From NCBI RefSeq assembly GCF_018873765.1, contig NC_057925.1, forward strand, positions 19,169,568-19,233,567: DNA of 64,000 nucleotides, in the 5' to 3' direction. Made by a program: the position numbers and the translations under genes. Shown piece by piece: positions 1-11,504 of the stretch (the stretch's first letter is position 1; each line of letters opens with the position of its first letter). The notes beneath the pieces are model-generated. The model saw only the letters and a list, made by a program, of their open reading frames with translations, searched no databases and was not told the origin of the DNA. Source of the DNA: Telopea speciosissima (taxonomy: Eukaryota; Streptophyta; Magnoliopsida; Proteales; Proteaceae).

Positions 1-57
1 AGGTTATTTTTGTAATTTCCTCTCTTTCTCTCCATCCCTCTTGTCTCCCTCGTCGGT

Positions 58-85
58 TGCGCTTCCTCTCCTCCTCCTCCTCCTC

Positions 86-137
<52 letters not shown>

Positions 138-340
138 TTTGTGTTGCTCTCCCAACCCCTCTGCAACTCCCCACCCCCGTGACCCAATGCCCCACCCTTC
201 CCCAGCAGCACTCCAATTTGTGCCCCGCTGCCCCTGCCCCTGCCCCGTCCTTCACCACCAGTTGCCACCCCCCCCCCCCAATACAAACTAGTTTGACGCC
301 ACGAAGATATGCCCCCAAAGCACGACCTCCTTGCTGATCT
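58..340. repeat. Pyrimidine-rich low-complexity tract with (CT)n
   Basis: A (CT)n microsatellite occupies about 92-133, inside a C/T-rich stretch that also holds a run of C at about 270-280. Long open frames on both strands here are Ser/Leu or Arg/Glu repeats created by the microsatellite, so no gene is called. Confidence 0.9.
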
Positions 341-379
341 GGTATTGATCTTGTTCCAAACACACCCACCCCAATATTG

Positions 380-596
380 TGTAAGGGTATTTATGTAATA
401 TTCCTTCATATATTCTAATATAATCCTACTTGTGTTTATGCCCAGGCTGTGAGGGGCAATCTAGTAATTAGCCCATCTGACCTAAACCCTAGTTTCTCTA
501 TATATACTAGCTGGAGGCAGCAGTCTGGGTATTCCAAACTAGATACTCAGGGTGTAATGCTTTAAGCAACCTTGTGCTTAAACCCTAACCCTAACA
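380..596 (+). repeat. 5' LTR of the copia element
   Basis: 217 bp, TG to CA, with a TATATATACTAG box near 500-510 that may be its promoter. It matches 8569-8775 over nearly its whole length with scattered substitutions and one 4-bp indel near the end. The end contains two telomere-like AACCCTA units that belong to the LTR. Confidence 0.9.
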
Positions 597-1039
597 ACCT
601 TAAAGCATTAGGATTTTCGTTTCTCTACGATCAAGATCGGCTTTGGATTTCGGATTCACGTTCGACTTCGCCTCAATTCTGGTTTTCTGATCGACTTTAG
701 AGTTTTTATTTGATCGACCTTTTGGTGATCACAGAATCTGATCACGGTTACTGTTTTATCAAAGACGGCACCGATCAAAGCTCTTGCATCACGGTTCCAT
801 TTTGAGAGATCGGTCACTACCTACGGATTGTGATCAGTGCCAGCCGTCACCAAACATCAGCCAGTGACCCATGCCTGCCAGCACTAGGGTGCCCACCACG
901 ACTGTCGACGTCGCTGCACCGCCATCATCCTTTCCTCCGTCGTCTAAATCCAGGGTTCTCCATCTCAGGTGTGACTGTTCCTTGAGCATTTATTTTTTAT
1001 TTGAATTTTTGCTTGGGCATATAAACAAATCACATAAAT

Positions 1040-1843
1040 GTGGAGAAACACGCTGTTCCAATTGAGATGATCAAATTGGAAAGTTTTAGTGGCTCTGAGT
1101 TCAGTTCTTGGAAAAGGAGGACTCAGTTTGGACTGAAGTACCTCAATATTTTCTACACTGTAGTAAATAAATTTTCTAATTGTACGGACCTAACTGAAGC
1201 CCAATGGATAAGTGATGAGGACTTTTGCAAAGACTACCTATTGAACTACCTGTCAGATAGGCTGGCAGAGACCTATAGTAAATATGAGACTGCAAAAGAG
1301 ATTTGGGAAAACCTAGAAGCCCAATTCAAAAAGGATGATGACCTATCAAAAACTCACTTGGTTGACAAGTTTATGGACTTCAAGTTTCAAGAAGATAAGG
1401 AGATACTTCCATAAGTAACAAATTTTGAGAACTTGAGAATAAAATTGAACCAAGAAAACATCCCTGTTGTTGATGCATTCTTAGTGGGTGCAATTATCTT
1501 TAAGTTACCCTCTACCTGGCATTCCTTTAAAACTGAGATGCACAGAAAAAAAACACAAGTGGGGCTGGATGATCTCAAACGGTTCATTAGAATCAAAGAT
1601 GATAACAGAGCCAGGAATAACTTGGAGATGGTGAAACCACAACAGGCATCTGCCAATTTGGTTTCACAACCTAAGAAATATCCTAGGCAGTCCAAGCCAC
1701 CTAAGAAAGAACCCCAACAGTTGGAGGCCAAAAAGACTAATTTTAAAAAGAGGGGCAAGTGCCGCAACTGTGAAAAGTGGGGTCACTATGCATATGAGTG
1801 TAGGGGTCCTAAGAAAGGGAACACTGACACACCACAGAAGTAA
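1040..1843 (+). pseudogene. copia gag (broken)
   Basis: Gag (capsid/nucleocapsid) of the copia element. An open frame runs from 1040 to an in-frame TAA at 1412-1414 and resumes in the same frame to 1843. The N-terminal part has the UBN2-type pattern (tryptophan near residue 24, then conserved Leu/Tyr positions). A CCHC zinc knuckle of spacing C-x2-C-x4-H-x4-C lies at 1760-1801, preceded by a Lys/Pro-rich RNA-binding stretch. The start at 1040 is the first ATG; a second ATG at 1067 is equally plausible. The internal stop means full-length Gag is not made. Confidence 0.85.
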
Positions 1844-1849
1844 GTTCAC

Positions 1850-4800
1850 ATGCTGGTGGACAAGACTGAGCCTACTAACTTTGTTGCCATGGTTGGCAAG
1901 GGTAAGGGGTTGGCTAGTACATCTTCAGATTGGTGGTTAGACTTTGGAGCGACTTGTCATGTTTGCAATAGCAAGGACATGCTCACTGATGTTGTTCAAG
2001 TAGCAGAGACTGTCACTGTTGCAAATGGAGACATCGTGGAAGTGGCTCAACAAGGGACAGCGAACCTGGTTCTATCATCAGGTAAAATATTAACTTTGAA
2101 AAATGTTAAAATCTTTCCTGATTTTGAAAAGAATTTAATTTCCATTGGAATTTTGCTTGTTACTGGCATGTCTATTACTTTTAGTAGTGGTAGAGTAGCA
2201 TTGTCTGTTAATTCCTTTTATTTTGGATGTGCTTATATGTTGAATGGTATGTTTAGGTTGAGTTTAGCTAATGAGACAATAAACCAGGTTAACCATAATT
2301 CACTTGATCCCAAAATACTACATTGTAGGTTAGGACATGTGAACTATAGGAAAATGCTCAAACTAGCTAAAACTTATAATTTACCATTAGACACTTCAAT
2401 TAGATTTAACAGATGTGAAGTGTGTGCTCAAACTAAAATAACTAGAAAACCGTTCAGACAGGTTTCTAGGAGCACTCAACTTCTTGAACTTATACATTCT
2501 GACATTTGTGACTTTAAAAGCTACACAACTAGAGGAGGTCGGAAGTATTTGATAACATTTATAAACGATTTTTCTAGATATTGTCATTTATACCTATTAA
2601 AATCTAAAGATGAAGCATTTAAAAAATTTAAAATTTTCAAGAATAGGGTAAAAAATCAGTTGAACTTGAAAATTAAAAGATTTAGAAGTGATAGGGAGGA
2701 GAATACAAATTGGAGTTCAAGGAATTCCGTGCCTCTGCAGCATAATCCTTGAAATTCTTGCTCCTTACTCACCTCAATCAAATGGCATAGCTGAAAGAAA
2801 AAACAGGACGTTAACAGAGATGTTAAACTCTATGTTATTGATAGTTGGCATGCCCTCTTGCTATTGGGGAGAAGCAGTGTTGACTGCAAATCACATTCTA
2901 AATAGACTACCACATTCAAAACTGACTTCTACACCTTATGAACTATAGCATAATCATCTCTGTAGATATGACACTCTTAAGGTTTGGGGCTGTATAGCTT
3001 ATGTTAGGATACAAGACCCTAGGAGACCTAAGGTGGGAACTAGAATAAACACTTGTGTATATCTAGGTTGTGCAGAAGACAGTACTGCAGACCAGTTTTT
3101 GGATCTATCAACTAATGTGGTGATAGAATCTAGGGATGCTATATTCTTTGAGGATAAATTCCTTAAAGATAAAGGTCTGACCTTGCCTCGTTTGACTGAA
3201 GTGGTTATAGAATCACCTTTAGAATCTGAACCAATTATTTCTGACACTACTCCCACAATACTCCTTGAATCAGAATCTAGAAGAGTATCTACTAGAGATC
3301 AAGTACCCAAGAATTTTGGTAAGGATTTTGTGACCTATCATTTAGAGGCTGATCCATCCACCTATAAGGAAGCGATGAGATCTAGGGACTCACTGTTATG
3401 GAAAGAAGCCATTGATAAGAAAATGAGCTCTTAATGCAGAATGAGACCTGACACCTTGTTGATCTGCCTAGAGGGGCCAAGATAATAGGGTGTAAGTGGG
3501 TACTGAAGAAAAAACTTAATCCGGATGGGTCTATGGCCAGGTATAAAGCACGATTAGTAGCTAAGGGCTATAAACAGGTGAGAGGGATAGATTATTTTGA
3601 CATCTACTCCCCGGTCTGTCATTTGACAACAATAAGGATTCTTCTTGCCACAGCATCTATTGAGCACTATGTTGTGCATCAAATGGATGCAAAAATGATT
3701 TTCCTTAATGGAGACCTAACAGAAGAAATCTACATGAACCAACCTGAAGGGTTTGTCATGGAAGGTTCTGAAAAAAGAGTTTGTAAATTAAACAAATCTC
3801 TCTATGATCTTAAACAAACACCTAAATTGTGGCATAAGAAGTTTGACAAGACAGTAAAGAGCCTTGATTTTCAAACCAGCAACTCGGATAAGTGTTTTTA
3901 TTTTTTGCCTGAGTCAAACAAGGTAGCGATTATTTGCTTGTATGTAGACGACATGTTGATTCTTTGTTCTGATCTCTCTGTAGTGAGTGACATTAAAGAA
4001 ACATTGTCCAAAGAATTCGACATGAAGGATCTTGGTGTGGTAGATACTATTCTTGGGATGAGAGTAAGCTTCAGTGAGCAAGGGATCACCCTCAGTCAGA
4101 CTCATTACATTGAGAAGCTACTTTCTAGTTGAGGATACAGTGATTGTAAACCGATTGAGACACCCTATGACTATAACAAACGGTTGAAACCTAACACAGG
4201 TGACACCGTGAATCAGTTAGATTATTCTAAACTGATTGGTAGTCTTATGTATGCAATGAGTTGCACTAGGCTAGACATAGCCTTTACGGTAGGTATGCTG
4301 AGTCGTTTCACTAGTAATCCTGAAAAAGAGCATTGGGATGCCCTATCGAGGTTGATGAGATACTTTAAGGGTACTCAAGGTTATGCTTTATGTTATACTG
4401 GACATCCTCCAACTTTAGAAGGATATTCTGATGCATCTTGGTGCTCAGATTTGGGAGACAGTAGATCCACCAGTGGTTATGTATTTACACTAGGAGGAGC
4501 AACTGTAGCATGAAAATCCAAGAGACAGACTAGTATTGCTCTGTCATCTATGGAATCGAAACTTTATGCTCTAGCTTCTACGGGAGATGAAGCAGAGTGG
4601 ATAAAGGATCTGATCATGGATATTCCATTGAAGAGTTTTAAGTTAAACTCTATATCTATATTCTGTGATAATCAAACAACAAAGACGATTGTGAATAACT
4701 CACTCTTTAATGGTAAGAGGAGACACATCAGGCTGAAACATGCCATACTGAATTATAGAACAGAACAAGGGATTATCACTTTGATTGATGTGAGATCGAA

Positions 4801-4888
4801 GGATAATACGGCAGATGCCCTTACAAAGGGATTGAACAAAGATCGAACATTCAAAACTACAAGGGAGATGGGGTTAAAGAACATTTAG
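1850..4888 (+). pseudogene. copia pol (protease-integrase-RT-RNase H, broken)
   Basis: Pol polyprotein in the same frame as gag. The protease motif at about 1931-1965 reads DFGATCH where the family has DSGA, so the residue after the catalytic Asp is changed. The GAG-pre-integrase block (LHCRLGHVNYRKM) is near 2320-2360. The integrase zinc part and core follow, with a frameshift near 2690. RT lies at about 3530-4130 with YVDDMLI at 3941-3961, and RNase H at 4184-4888. Breaks: frame change near 2690, stops at about 2946-2948, 3432-3434, 4130-4132 and 4511-4513, and a return to frame between 3434 and 3533. The stop near 4511 replaces a Trp expected in the AWKSK context, consistent with G to A. 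Confidence 0.92.
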
Positions 4889-5750
4889 TCAGGTCTTAAC
4901 CTAACCCAGTATTATTTTGAATTATTCGAATCTCATCTAGCCTTGGTACGCATTCGGGACAGTTGACATGTTTCAGATAACTTAGTTAGGTTACTAAGTA
5001 TGGGGGTTTGTGAAACCATTCCAAACTTGATGGTGTAGTAAATTTTCATATGAAGTCTCCTTACTTTATTATTCCACAGAGGAATATAGAAAATGTCTGA
5101 TATGTTTCAATGATATTGTGCTAGTCTTTATGTCATTCCAAATTTGATGACATGTCTTTCATAGTATGGTGTACCATTCCAAATTTGATGATACAACATA
5201 AATCTATGACTGATATGACGAACACAGTATTCCAAATGGAAACATGGTATGGTCCTTATGATAGAGACTATATAGGATCGAGTTCTTGTAAAGAAACTTG
5301 ATGATGATGTTTATTATTTTTTTATTTATCTTCAGCCATATATGAAATGTACTAAGTTCTTATTGTTGAACTAGATACTATTGTGCAAATGATTGAATTC
5401 ATAATATCTTATGAAATTCATATTTGACAAATTACAGAGAATGACGAAGATGGAGGAGAACGGTTGAATCTGGATCTCGATGAGGATGACTTACTTGATG
5501 AGTAAAGTCACATGAATTGCAAGGACTTTTCATTTTGATTATTTCTTTTGGTTTAGCCACTTGCATGTGGAACTTCGGATTTATTGTTGGGTTTAGTTTT
5601 GATCTAAAACCTATTTTTATTTCTTGAAGTTTACTTATTTCTTATTTGATTTATTGGATTATTGATATTCAATTTATATTGATTCAATTACTAATTAAAC
5701 CATGGTTCCTATACATGTGTAATGGATATATGTAGAACATAGGAGGAGAT
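4889..5750 (+). other. copia 3' untranslated region with repeated motif
   Basis: This stretch lies between RNase H and the polypurine tract. A CATTCCAAATTTGATG-like motif recurs at 5016-5033, 5133-5149, 5174-5190 and, shorter, 5228-5239. At 5438-5505 a consensus-like splice acceptor (TTACAG) precedes a short acidic frame ending in DDLLDE and a stop; it is too short to assign. Confidence 0.6.
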
Positions 5751-5764
5751 TATAAGGGTATTTA

Positions 5765-8563
5765 TGTCACGCCCCTATTCCGACATAAGGAATATAATAT
5801 CATATAAAGGGTGACTAGGACGACGCGTGTCATCTTACTAAACCGCCCGGATCACGGATACGTTGTCCCAACGCAGTCATAACCAATATTAACACAATAT
5901 AATATTAGAATGCGAAAAGAGGAATATTACATTCCAAGGATCGTAGTATTGCGAAGCGTATAAATCGAATAGTTACAAGATGTTCAAAGGCTAGATGATA
6001 AATACAGAATTAGTTACATTTCCAATGACCATCTAATAACTATCAAAAACGGTATAATAGTAAGTATTTCAACATAGGCCTTAGCCTCAAAAGTAAATCA
6101 AAAAGGGATCGAGTCCCGAATATCCTCACGGTCCGTAGGCACAATCATCGCAAGGACACCCGTCGCCATGTTCCTCAAACACGGCCTCCGGTTCCTCCTC
6201 ACCAATCTCATCGTACCGAGGGCTCCACTCCAAGTCCCGCGAGATATCCGTCACCGCATCATAATCTAAAAGTGTGCGCACGAGGGGTTAGCTCCACGAG
6301 CAGTGAGGGGATGGGGATGCACAAACACGCAATTCACATAGTCCAATGATGCATGCACATGTTAAGTCCATTTTTCCACCTAACAAACAACTAAGTCAAT
6401 GGCATATGCTACATCGTGACAACTCGAGACACCGTGGGTCACTTAACTTATCGCCACAATGAAACCTCAATTGTCACGTGGGACCTACGCCGATCGAAGC
6501 CTCCAAGACCACTCGGTGGCGCACTCGATAACCAATACTACCATGATCGGCCTCTCCCACCTCCACGAATCCTGTACGATTACCCAACACCTAAACCCCG
6601 TTGGTAAGGGTCGTAGCATAAGGGTGTGAAATCCTAGCCACAATATACTACATGCAAGTCCTATCGTCCCGAGAGGTAATCCGGCGCATCAACTTTTCAT
6701 CCGGTTTAGTGCCCAAGTTACAAGACCACACGGCGCATACAGTTCAATATGACATTCAACATAATTTCTTCATAAATGTATATAGTGTTGGGTTCCGCAC
6801 GTACCCACCGCACCAGACCCATCAAGGTACAACATTACCAATCAACATTATAACAAATAGATATAAAATTATGCAATATGCGCAAACATGCTTATTAATT
6901 ATAATGAGTACCTAATATATAGTGCAACAATAATAACAAGCCCAAACAACCAAACCCACTCACTACGTATACGCCAAGCACCAAGATTATCGATTGTCGC
7001 CTCGATCAAGCAATAAGCCACAAGATGAATATATTAACCTAAACAAAGAGTGAAATAAGGTTAAACGAGCGAAGGAAAGGATCCCCAAAAGGTCTCCCAT
7101 AATCACTTAAGTATAAGGTTTCGGGAACAAAGTGGTTGCAGGAGTGGTTTCATGCCCAAATTCGCAACCACATGTAAATCCTAGGAAACCGGGGTTCGGA
7201 TGAGCTTTAGTCAAGGTCGGATGTGAGATGTGGTTTCGAAAAACTGAAACCAAGTGTAAATCCGAGCTTCACAGGGGCTCAGGACAATTTTAGTCAAGGT
7301 CGGATGCGGATGTGGTTTCGTAAAATCGAAACCGAGTGTAAATCCGACCTTCACAGGGGCCTTCTCGGGAAGGTAATTTCGGGTGGTTTCTTGCAGTCCG
7401 AAACCACATGTAAACCCTCACACCTTCAGGTCCAAAATCCGAAGGATTCTCCAAGGACCCCATTTTCAAGTGGTTTTTAAGCACAAGAACTTCTAGGAAC
7501 TCCATCCTAAGCTCATTAGGGTCCAACCTTAAATCTCTCAAATGGCAATGAGAACCCTTACATTAGAGCTCATAATGGAGTGAAATAACTCCACCATAGC
7601 TTGGGCTTTAATGCTCCATCGACTCCCTAGGTTCCAAGAGAGATCTAGGTCAATCTCTCCCATTACCCAACCCCTTTTAAAATCCAAAATAGAAGAAGGA
7701 AGAAGCTTCAATAGCTTACCTACCCCCAAGATGAGAGAGCTCCACGATTTATGGCCCAAGAGATGGGGTCTCCACCTTCCACCAAGCCTCTCCACCTCCC
7801 TTCTCCTCTTTCTCTCCTCTTTCTCTCCTCCACGATTTAGGGTAGATGAGAATGATGAAGGAGAAGTAATGTTCTCTCTCTCCTCAAGGAATCATTTATA
7901 ATAAATGGGTATTTGGGTACCTCTAGTCAAATGGGTCATGAGGCTTAATGGGTCAACCCATTAGTTCTATGTGGGTAAGTGGATGGAATAACCCATCATT
8001 GGGTCAATAGGTTAAATGGGCCTGCCCACAACTTTAATTAGGGAAAAGCCCATTCTTAGATGGGTTCATATGAGATGGGTATAAGTCCCCAATGTACTTC
8101 CTAAAGGTACGTGGGACCCGAACTTAAATTATTCCCTTCTCTCATGAAATAGCTCGAGTTTCAAGCCCGGACCGCACTTTGAGGTTACTAAGGAAGAATA
8201 ATTAATAAGTCTTGAGGCTAGAACTTACTTTTCCCGCATGATTTATTACCCATGACCCCACTCTCGCCACTACAATGCTAAGCTCATCACCGAACGATTA
8301 TCCAACCTGAGGTGACGGTCCAGTGATGCTCTCTCCCGAACTCTCGCTCCCGGCTGGTACTTGGAGGGTAGTCGACGGTCGCCAACCGAACTTTCCCACA
8401 TCGGCGGTTGAGGAATCTTTTCCTCCACAAACCCGCGGCTGGTCAACGATTTTGTAGCTAGGTTTGACCATCATGAGAATGAATGTCACCAAGATACATG
8501 GCAGCCGTATCTACACGTCACGAGAAGAAATGATATTTAATTATATCCCGGCACGGCATAACA
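5765..8563. mobile_element. Solo-LTR-like element inserted in the copia 3' LTR
   Basis: The element begins TGTCACGCCCC and ends GGCATAACA, giving the TG...CA ends of an LTR. It is flanked by a perfect 5-bp duplication ATTTA (5760-5764 and 8564-8568) that is single-copy in the intact 5' LTR. It is 2,799 bp with no retroelement protein domain in any frame. I infer a solo LTR, perhaps of a Ty3/gypsy chromovirus since such long LTRs with a TGTCACG start occur there; a non-autonomous LTR element is the alternative. The short open frames inside (for example 6416-6607, 7223-7480) match nothing I know. Confidence 0.85.
7206..7370 (+). repeat. Tandem repeat of about 83 bp inside the solo LTR
   Basis: Two adjacent units share TTTAGTCAAGGTCGGATG, a GTGGTTTCG...GAAACC foldback and GTAAATCCGA...TTCACAGGGG. 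Weaker copies of the foldback lie just before and after (about 7130-7200 and 7380-7415). Confidence 0.7.
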
Positions 8564-8568
8564 ATTTA

Positions 8569-8775
8569 TGTAATATCCCTTCATATGTTCTAATATAATC
8601 CTACTTATGTTTATGCCCAAGCTGTGAGGGGCAATCTAATAATTAACCCATCTGACTTAAACCCTAGTTTCTTTATATATACTAGCTGAAGGCAGCAGTC
8701 TGGGTATTCCAAACTAGATACTCAGGGTGTAATGCTTTAAGCAACCTTGTGCTTAAACTCGGCCTAACCCTAATA
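8569..8775 (+). repeat. 3' LTR of the copia element (distal part)
   Basis: This continues the 14-bp LTR start at 5751-5764; the two parts were separated by the insertion at 5765-8563. Joined length is about 221 bp, against 217 bp for the 5' LTR. It is followed at once by TSD TATTG. Confidence 0.9.
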
Positions 8776-8780
8776 TATTG

Positions 8781-9916
8781 CAGTCTAATTGCAAAAGAAA
8801 AAGAGTCGGGATTTAGAAAACATCAACAAAACAAAATACAGGTGCCAACGCATGAACAAACCCACTGAGATTTATCAATAAAAAACATAATCAAAACCAC
8901 TAATTCATAGGAGACACAATGGACTGTGAACCTTCTCCAAGCAATGGTAATTTAGATGGAGTACAGAACCTTGTGCGCTATCAATCATTTTGCAGATTGG
9001 GATTGGGAAGAGCTCCATTGCTTGCTTCACCAACTCACACACGGAGATATAATTAATGAATCACGATCCTTATCAATTGCTGCTGAGCGGTGAATGAATA
9101 ACGATCCTTATCCACTTTGCAGGGGATATAATGAATCACGAATTCACGATCTTTATGACCGCCGTCGTTTTTGCGACCCAGTTGGGAAAGCCTTGGGTTC
9201 TCAACCCTGTTGCCATCATGGCGTCCCATTTCTGGCTCAAAGACTATTTCGAAGTTGTTGAGCTTAAACTTCGCCACTGCCAGCCCCTTGCTCTTACTAC
9301 CCCCACCACCGTCCCCCCCTGCACCCACCCCCGGTTGGCATCTCTCTTCCCCAGCTCCCCCTCTCGTTTTTGTTGGTTCTCTCTCTTTTTCACACTTATT
9401 AATCTTTCTATTATGCTACCACATTATTATGTAGAGAGTATATAAGTCTGGTTACAAAATCTGTTTGTAACCTATTTGATTACGTTTATCCAAAAAAAAA
9501 AAAAAAACAGAACCTACTTGATTACAAACAAACGCACCCAAAAAAAAATTCCATTTCATTTCTTTATTTTAATTATCGTTCTTTCATCCTTTCAATGATA
9601 AGCGTAAGACTTCTTCCATTAAAAATATCATAGCATAGAATAGTACTTTATGAATCATACATTACATGATATACGAATAGTCACCAGTCATACAGTGCGG
9701 AGTCCATAGTGTAACCATCGATCAAGTAAATTCTACTCACGAATTACAAGCAATTCCAAAGCTCATCCATGCACTTATAATCAATTTATCACTTGGTTTC
9801 TCAATCATATACATGGTTTGCAAACCATGCCTTAGAATTCCCGATAACTTTTTTGAAAACACAACTCACGGATGTGCCGATCAATGCTACTAATTGATCG
9901 ACATTTTACAATCAAA
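8781..9916. other. Unassigned DNA after the copia element
   Basis: No convincing gene. A short direct repeat around ATGAATCACGATCCTTATC occurs at about 9055-9120. Open frames of about 90-100 codons on both strands at 9053-9445 overlap one another and carry no recognised domain. An A run lies near 9490-9508. Confidence 0.5.
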
Positions 9917-9924
9917 AGTTCTAG

Positions 9925-10468
9925 TTAAGGGTGTCAATTTAGAACAGAAACCAAAAAATCAAAGCCTGCTATTTAAAATTGAATCAAACCAAACCAAATT
10001 AATTGGTTCGATTTTGATTGCAAAAGTTAAAATCTTTCATCGGTTTGCATTCGGTTTCATAATTGACACTGCTAAATCGAACCAAATTAGCTATTTTCAA
10101 ACTGAATAAATCATATTCTTTTTAATGTTATAATTAATGTAGATGATAAGTTTTATTCCATTTTAATGTTTGAAAAAAAGTTCAGTAGGTTAGGGATCGA
10201 ACAAAGGGTTTTTTGTTTTTTCAAAAACAAAACAAAGGGTTCTTTTATTGTATACATGTAAAAACGTTGCCCAAACACTTAAAATAGGTCCAAAAGTAGG
10301 TCAAAATTGAATAAGGAACTGAATAAAAACCGAACCAAAATCAAATTGTGTTGATTCGGTTCTGGTTTGGAAACATATGCTCCGATTCGGTTTTGGTTTC
10401 CACATGTTGTGTTTTGAACCAAATCGGAACTATACCGAAAAACCAAAACCAAACCGATTGTCTCCCTC
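9925..10468. mobile_element. hAT-like MITE
   Basis: The 544-bp element begins TTAAGGGTGTCAATTT and ends in the imperfect inverse CCGATTGTCTCCCTC. It is flanked by AGTTCTAG (9917-9924) and AGTTCAAG (10469-10476), a 7-of-8 match to an 8-bp hAT-type duplication. The interior is degenerate AAACCAAAACC / GGTTCGGTTTTG sequence without coding capacity. The same terminal motif bounds the element at 18122-18892. Confidence 0.6.
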
Positions 10469-10576
10469 AGTTCAAGTAGCTAAACTTCTACATAGTTTCT
10501 TATTGATTTGCAGGTCGATTGTCACCCTCAGTTCCAGTAGCTAAACTTCTACATAGTTTCTTATTGATTTGCAGGT
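10455..10576 (+). repeat. 61-bp tandem duplication at the hAT-like end
   Basis: Two head-to-tail copies of 61 bp (10455-10515 and 10516-10576) differ at two positions (tCtcc/tCacc and ttcAag/ttcCag). The unit includes the right end of the MITE at 9925-10468 plus its flank. Confidence 0.9.
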
Positions 10577-10628
10577 CGAATTCAAGTCGACCAACCATCC
10601 ACCAGCATTTTTGATCAACCACGACCTC

Positions 10629-10794
10629 AACCAACAACTGCTTAGCTCAGTTGGTGAGCCGTGGTGCGCTTCATGCCCATGCTCACCAAGAGGTCTCGAG
10701 TTCGAGTCTCTTGGCTGGTATCTTATTCCCTCCCTGGTTCGATCCCCCCTCTTCTATCAAATATATATGTAAAGCTCCCAATTACCAAAAAAAA
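10629..10794 (+). mobile_element. tRNA-derived SINE with 12-bp TSD
   Basis: The left part resembles a tRNA: an A box TAGCTCAGTTGG at 10643-10654 and a B box AGTTCGAGTCT at 10699-10709, the internal promoter of RNA polymerase III. A second exact B-box match, GGTTCGATCCC, lies at 10736-10746. The unit ends in an A run, and AACCACGACCTC occurs on both sides (10617-10628 and 10795-10806) as a perfect target site duplication. That is the hallmark of LINE-assisted retroposition. No functional tRNA is called because the acceptor stem does not pair. Confidence 0.85.
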
Positions 10795-10806
10795 AACCAC
10801 GACCTC

Positions 10807-11500
10807 GTGCGGGTCGACCATCAATTGGAAATCTGCTGCTCATGAGAGCATGGCTTCATCTGGGCTAGGGGTTTATCAATGGGGCTTTCACCCACCCCAA
10901 AACTCACCATTCAAAACCAATATCAAGGTCCTATCCGAGCCTCAAACAACACTACAATTATGTAATTAAACTTACAAATATACACCATTGTTTTGTAGTG
11001 CCCTGAATAGATCGATGGGCTAAGCTTTATGTAGTTCATTATTTTACCTTGAATCTTGTTGCTATGATTTTGGAGAAGATTGAGAATCTAAGAATGAAGA
11101 TTAGGAGAAGGTGATTATGATTCGAGGAAAACAAGGAATTAGTCGAGATTGAAGTTAAGAAATGGTTGCTTGATCTAGGGATTTTTAGTTTCCTCAAGTA
11201 GCTGGAGGTTCCATTTAAATCTCAGAAGATAAGCTTGAAGTGTTGTTGACTGCAATCAAGGTAAGATGATTTTGTGCTAAGTTTTCCGCGATCTTTCGAG
11301 CGCGAGACCGGGATTTTGGCCTAGTTGCGATGTCATGGTCCCATGTTCACAGTCTTGGGGGTCTTTTCTTTGGTTTTGTGGAGGTTTTGGCTTTTTTCAG
11401 GTTCGATCCAACTTCAAGTGAGGTGTCGATGATCGTTGTGTCCTGTTGTCACATATAATAACTTGTTATTTCATTTGGCATCTTAAGAAGGGGTCATTCA
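10807..11500. other. Unassigned DNA
   Basis: Low-GC sequence without a supported gene. The part from about 10990 may be decayed 5' sequence of the L1 fragment that becomes recognisable at 11505. Confidence 0.4.
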
Positions 11501-11504
11501 CAAT

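Larger units (their letters stand above)
380..8775 (+). mobile_element. Ty1/copia LTR retrotransposon, defective, with a nested insertion
   Basis: The direct repeats at 380-596 and 5751-5764 plus 8569-8775 are the LTRs. The five bases before the first (TATTG, 375-379) recur directly after the second (8776-8780) as a target site duplication. The 5' LTR starts TG and ends CA; the 3' LTR ends are decayed to TA at both sides. Between them lie gag, protease, integrase, RT and RNase H in copia order. A purine tract (AGGAGGAGAT, 5741-5750) directly precedes the 3' LTR. No clear initiator-Met primer binding site follows the 5' LTR. The 3' LTR is split by a later element at 5765-8563. Stops and frameshifts throughout pol show it is dead. 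Confidence 0.93.

Noticed and set aside
41..369. Open frames of about 100-120 codons on both strands
   Set aside because: They are produced by the (CT)n microsatellite and C/T-rich sequence; composition is Ser/Leu or Arg/Glu repeats with no domain.
580..596. Telomere-like AACCCTAACCCTAAC
   Set aside because: Only two units, and they form the end of the copia LTR, matched by the 3' LTR.
9053..9445. Overlapping open frames on both strands
   Set aside because: No recognised domain, no splice or promoter support; mutual shadows.
10643..10710. tRNA gene
   Set aside because: A and B boxes are present, but the arms do not fold into a tRNA, and the unit has a poly(A) end and TSD, so it is a SINE.
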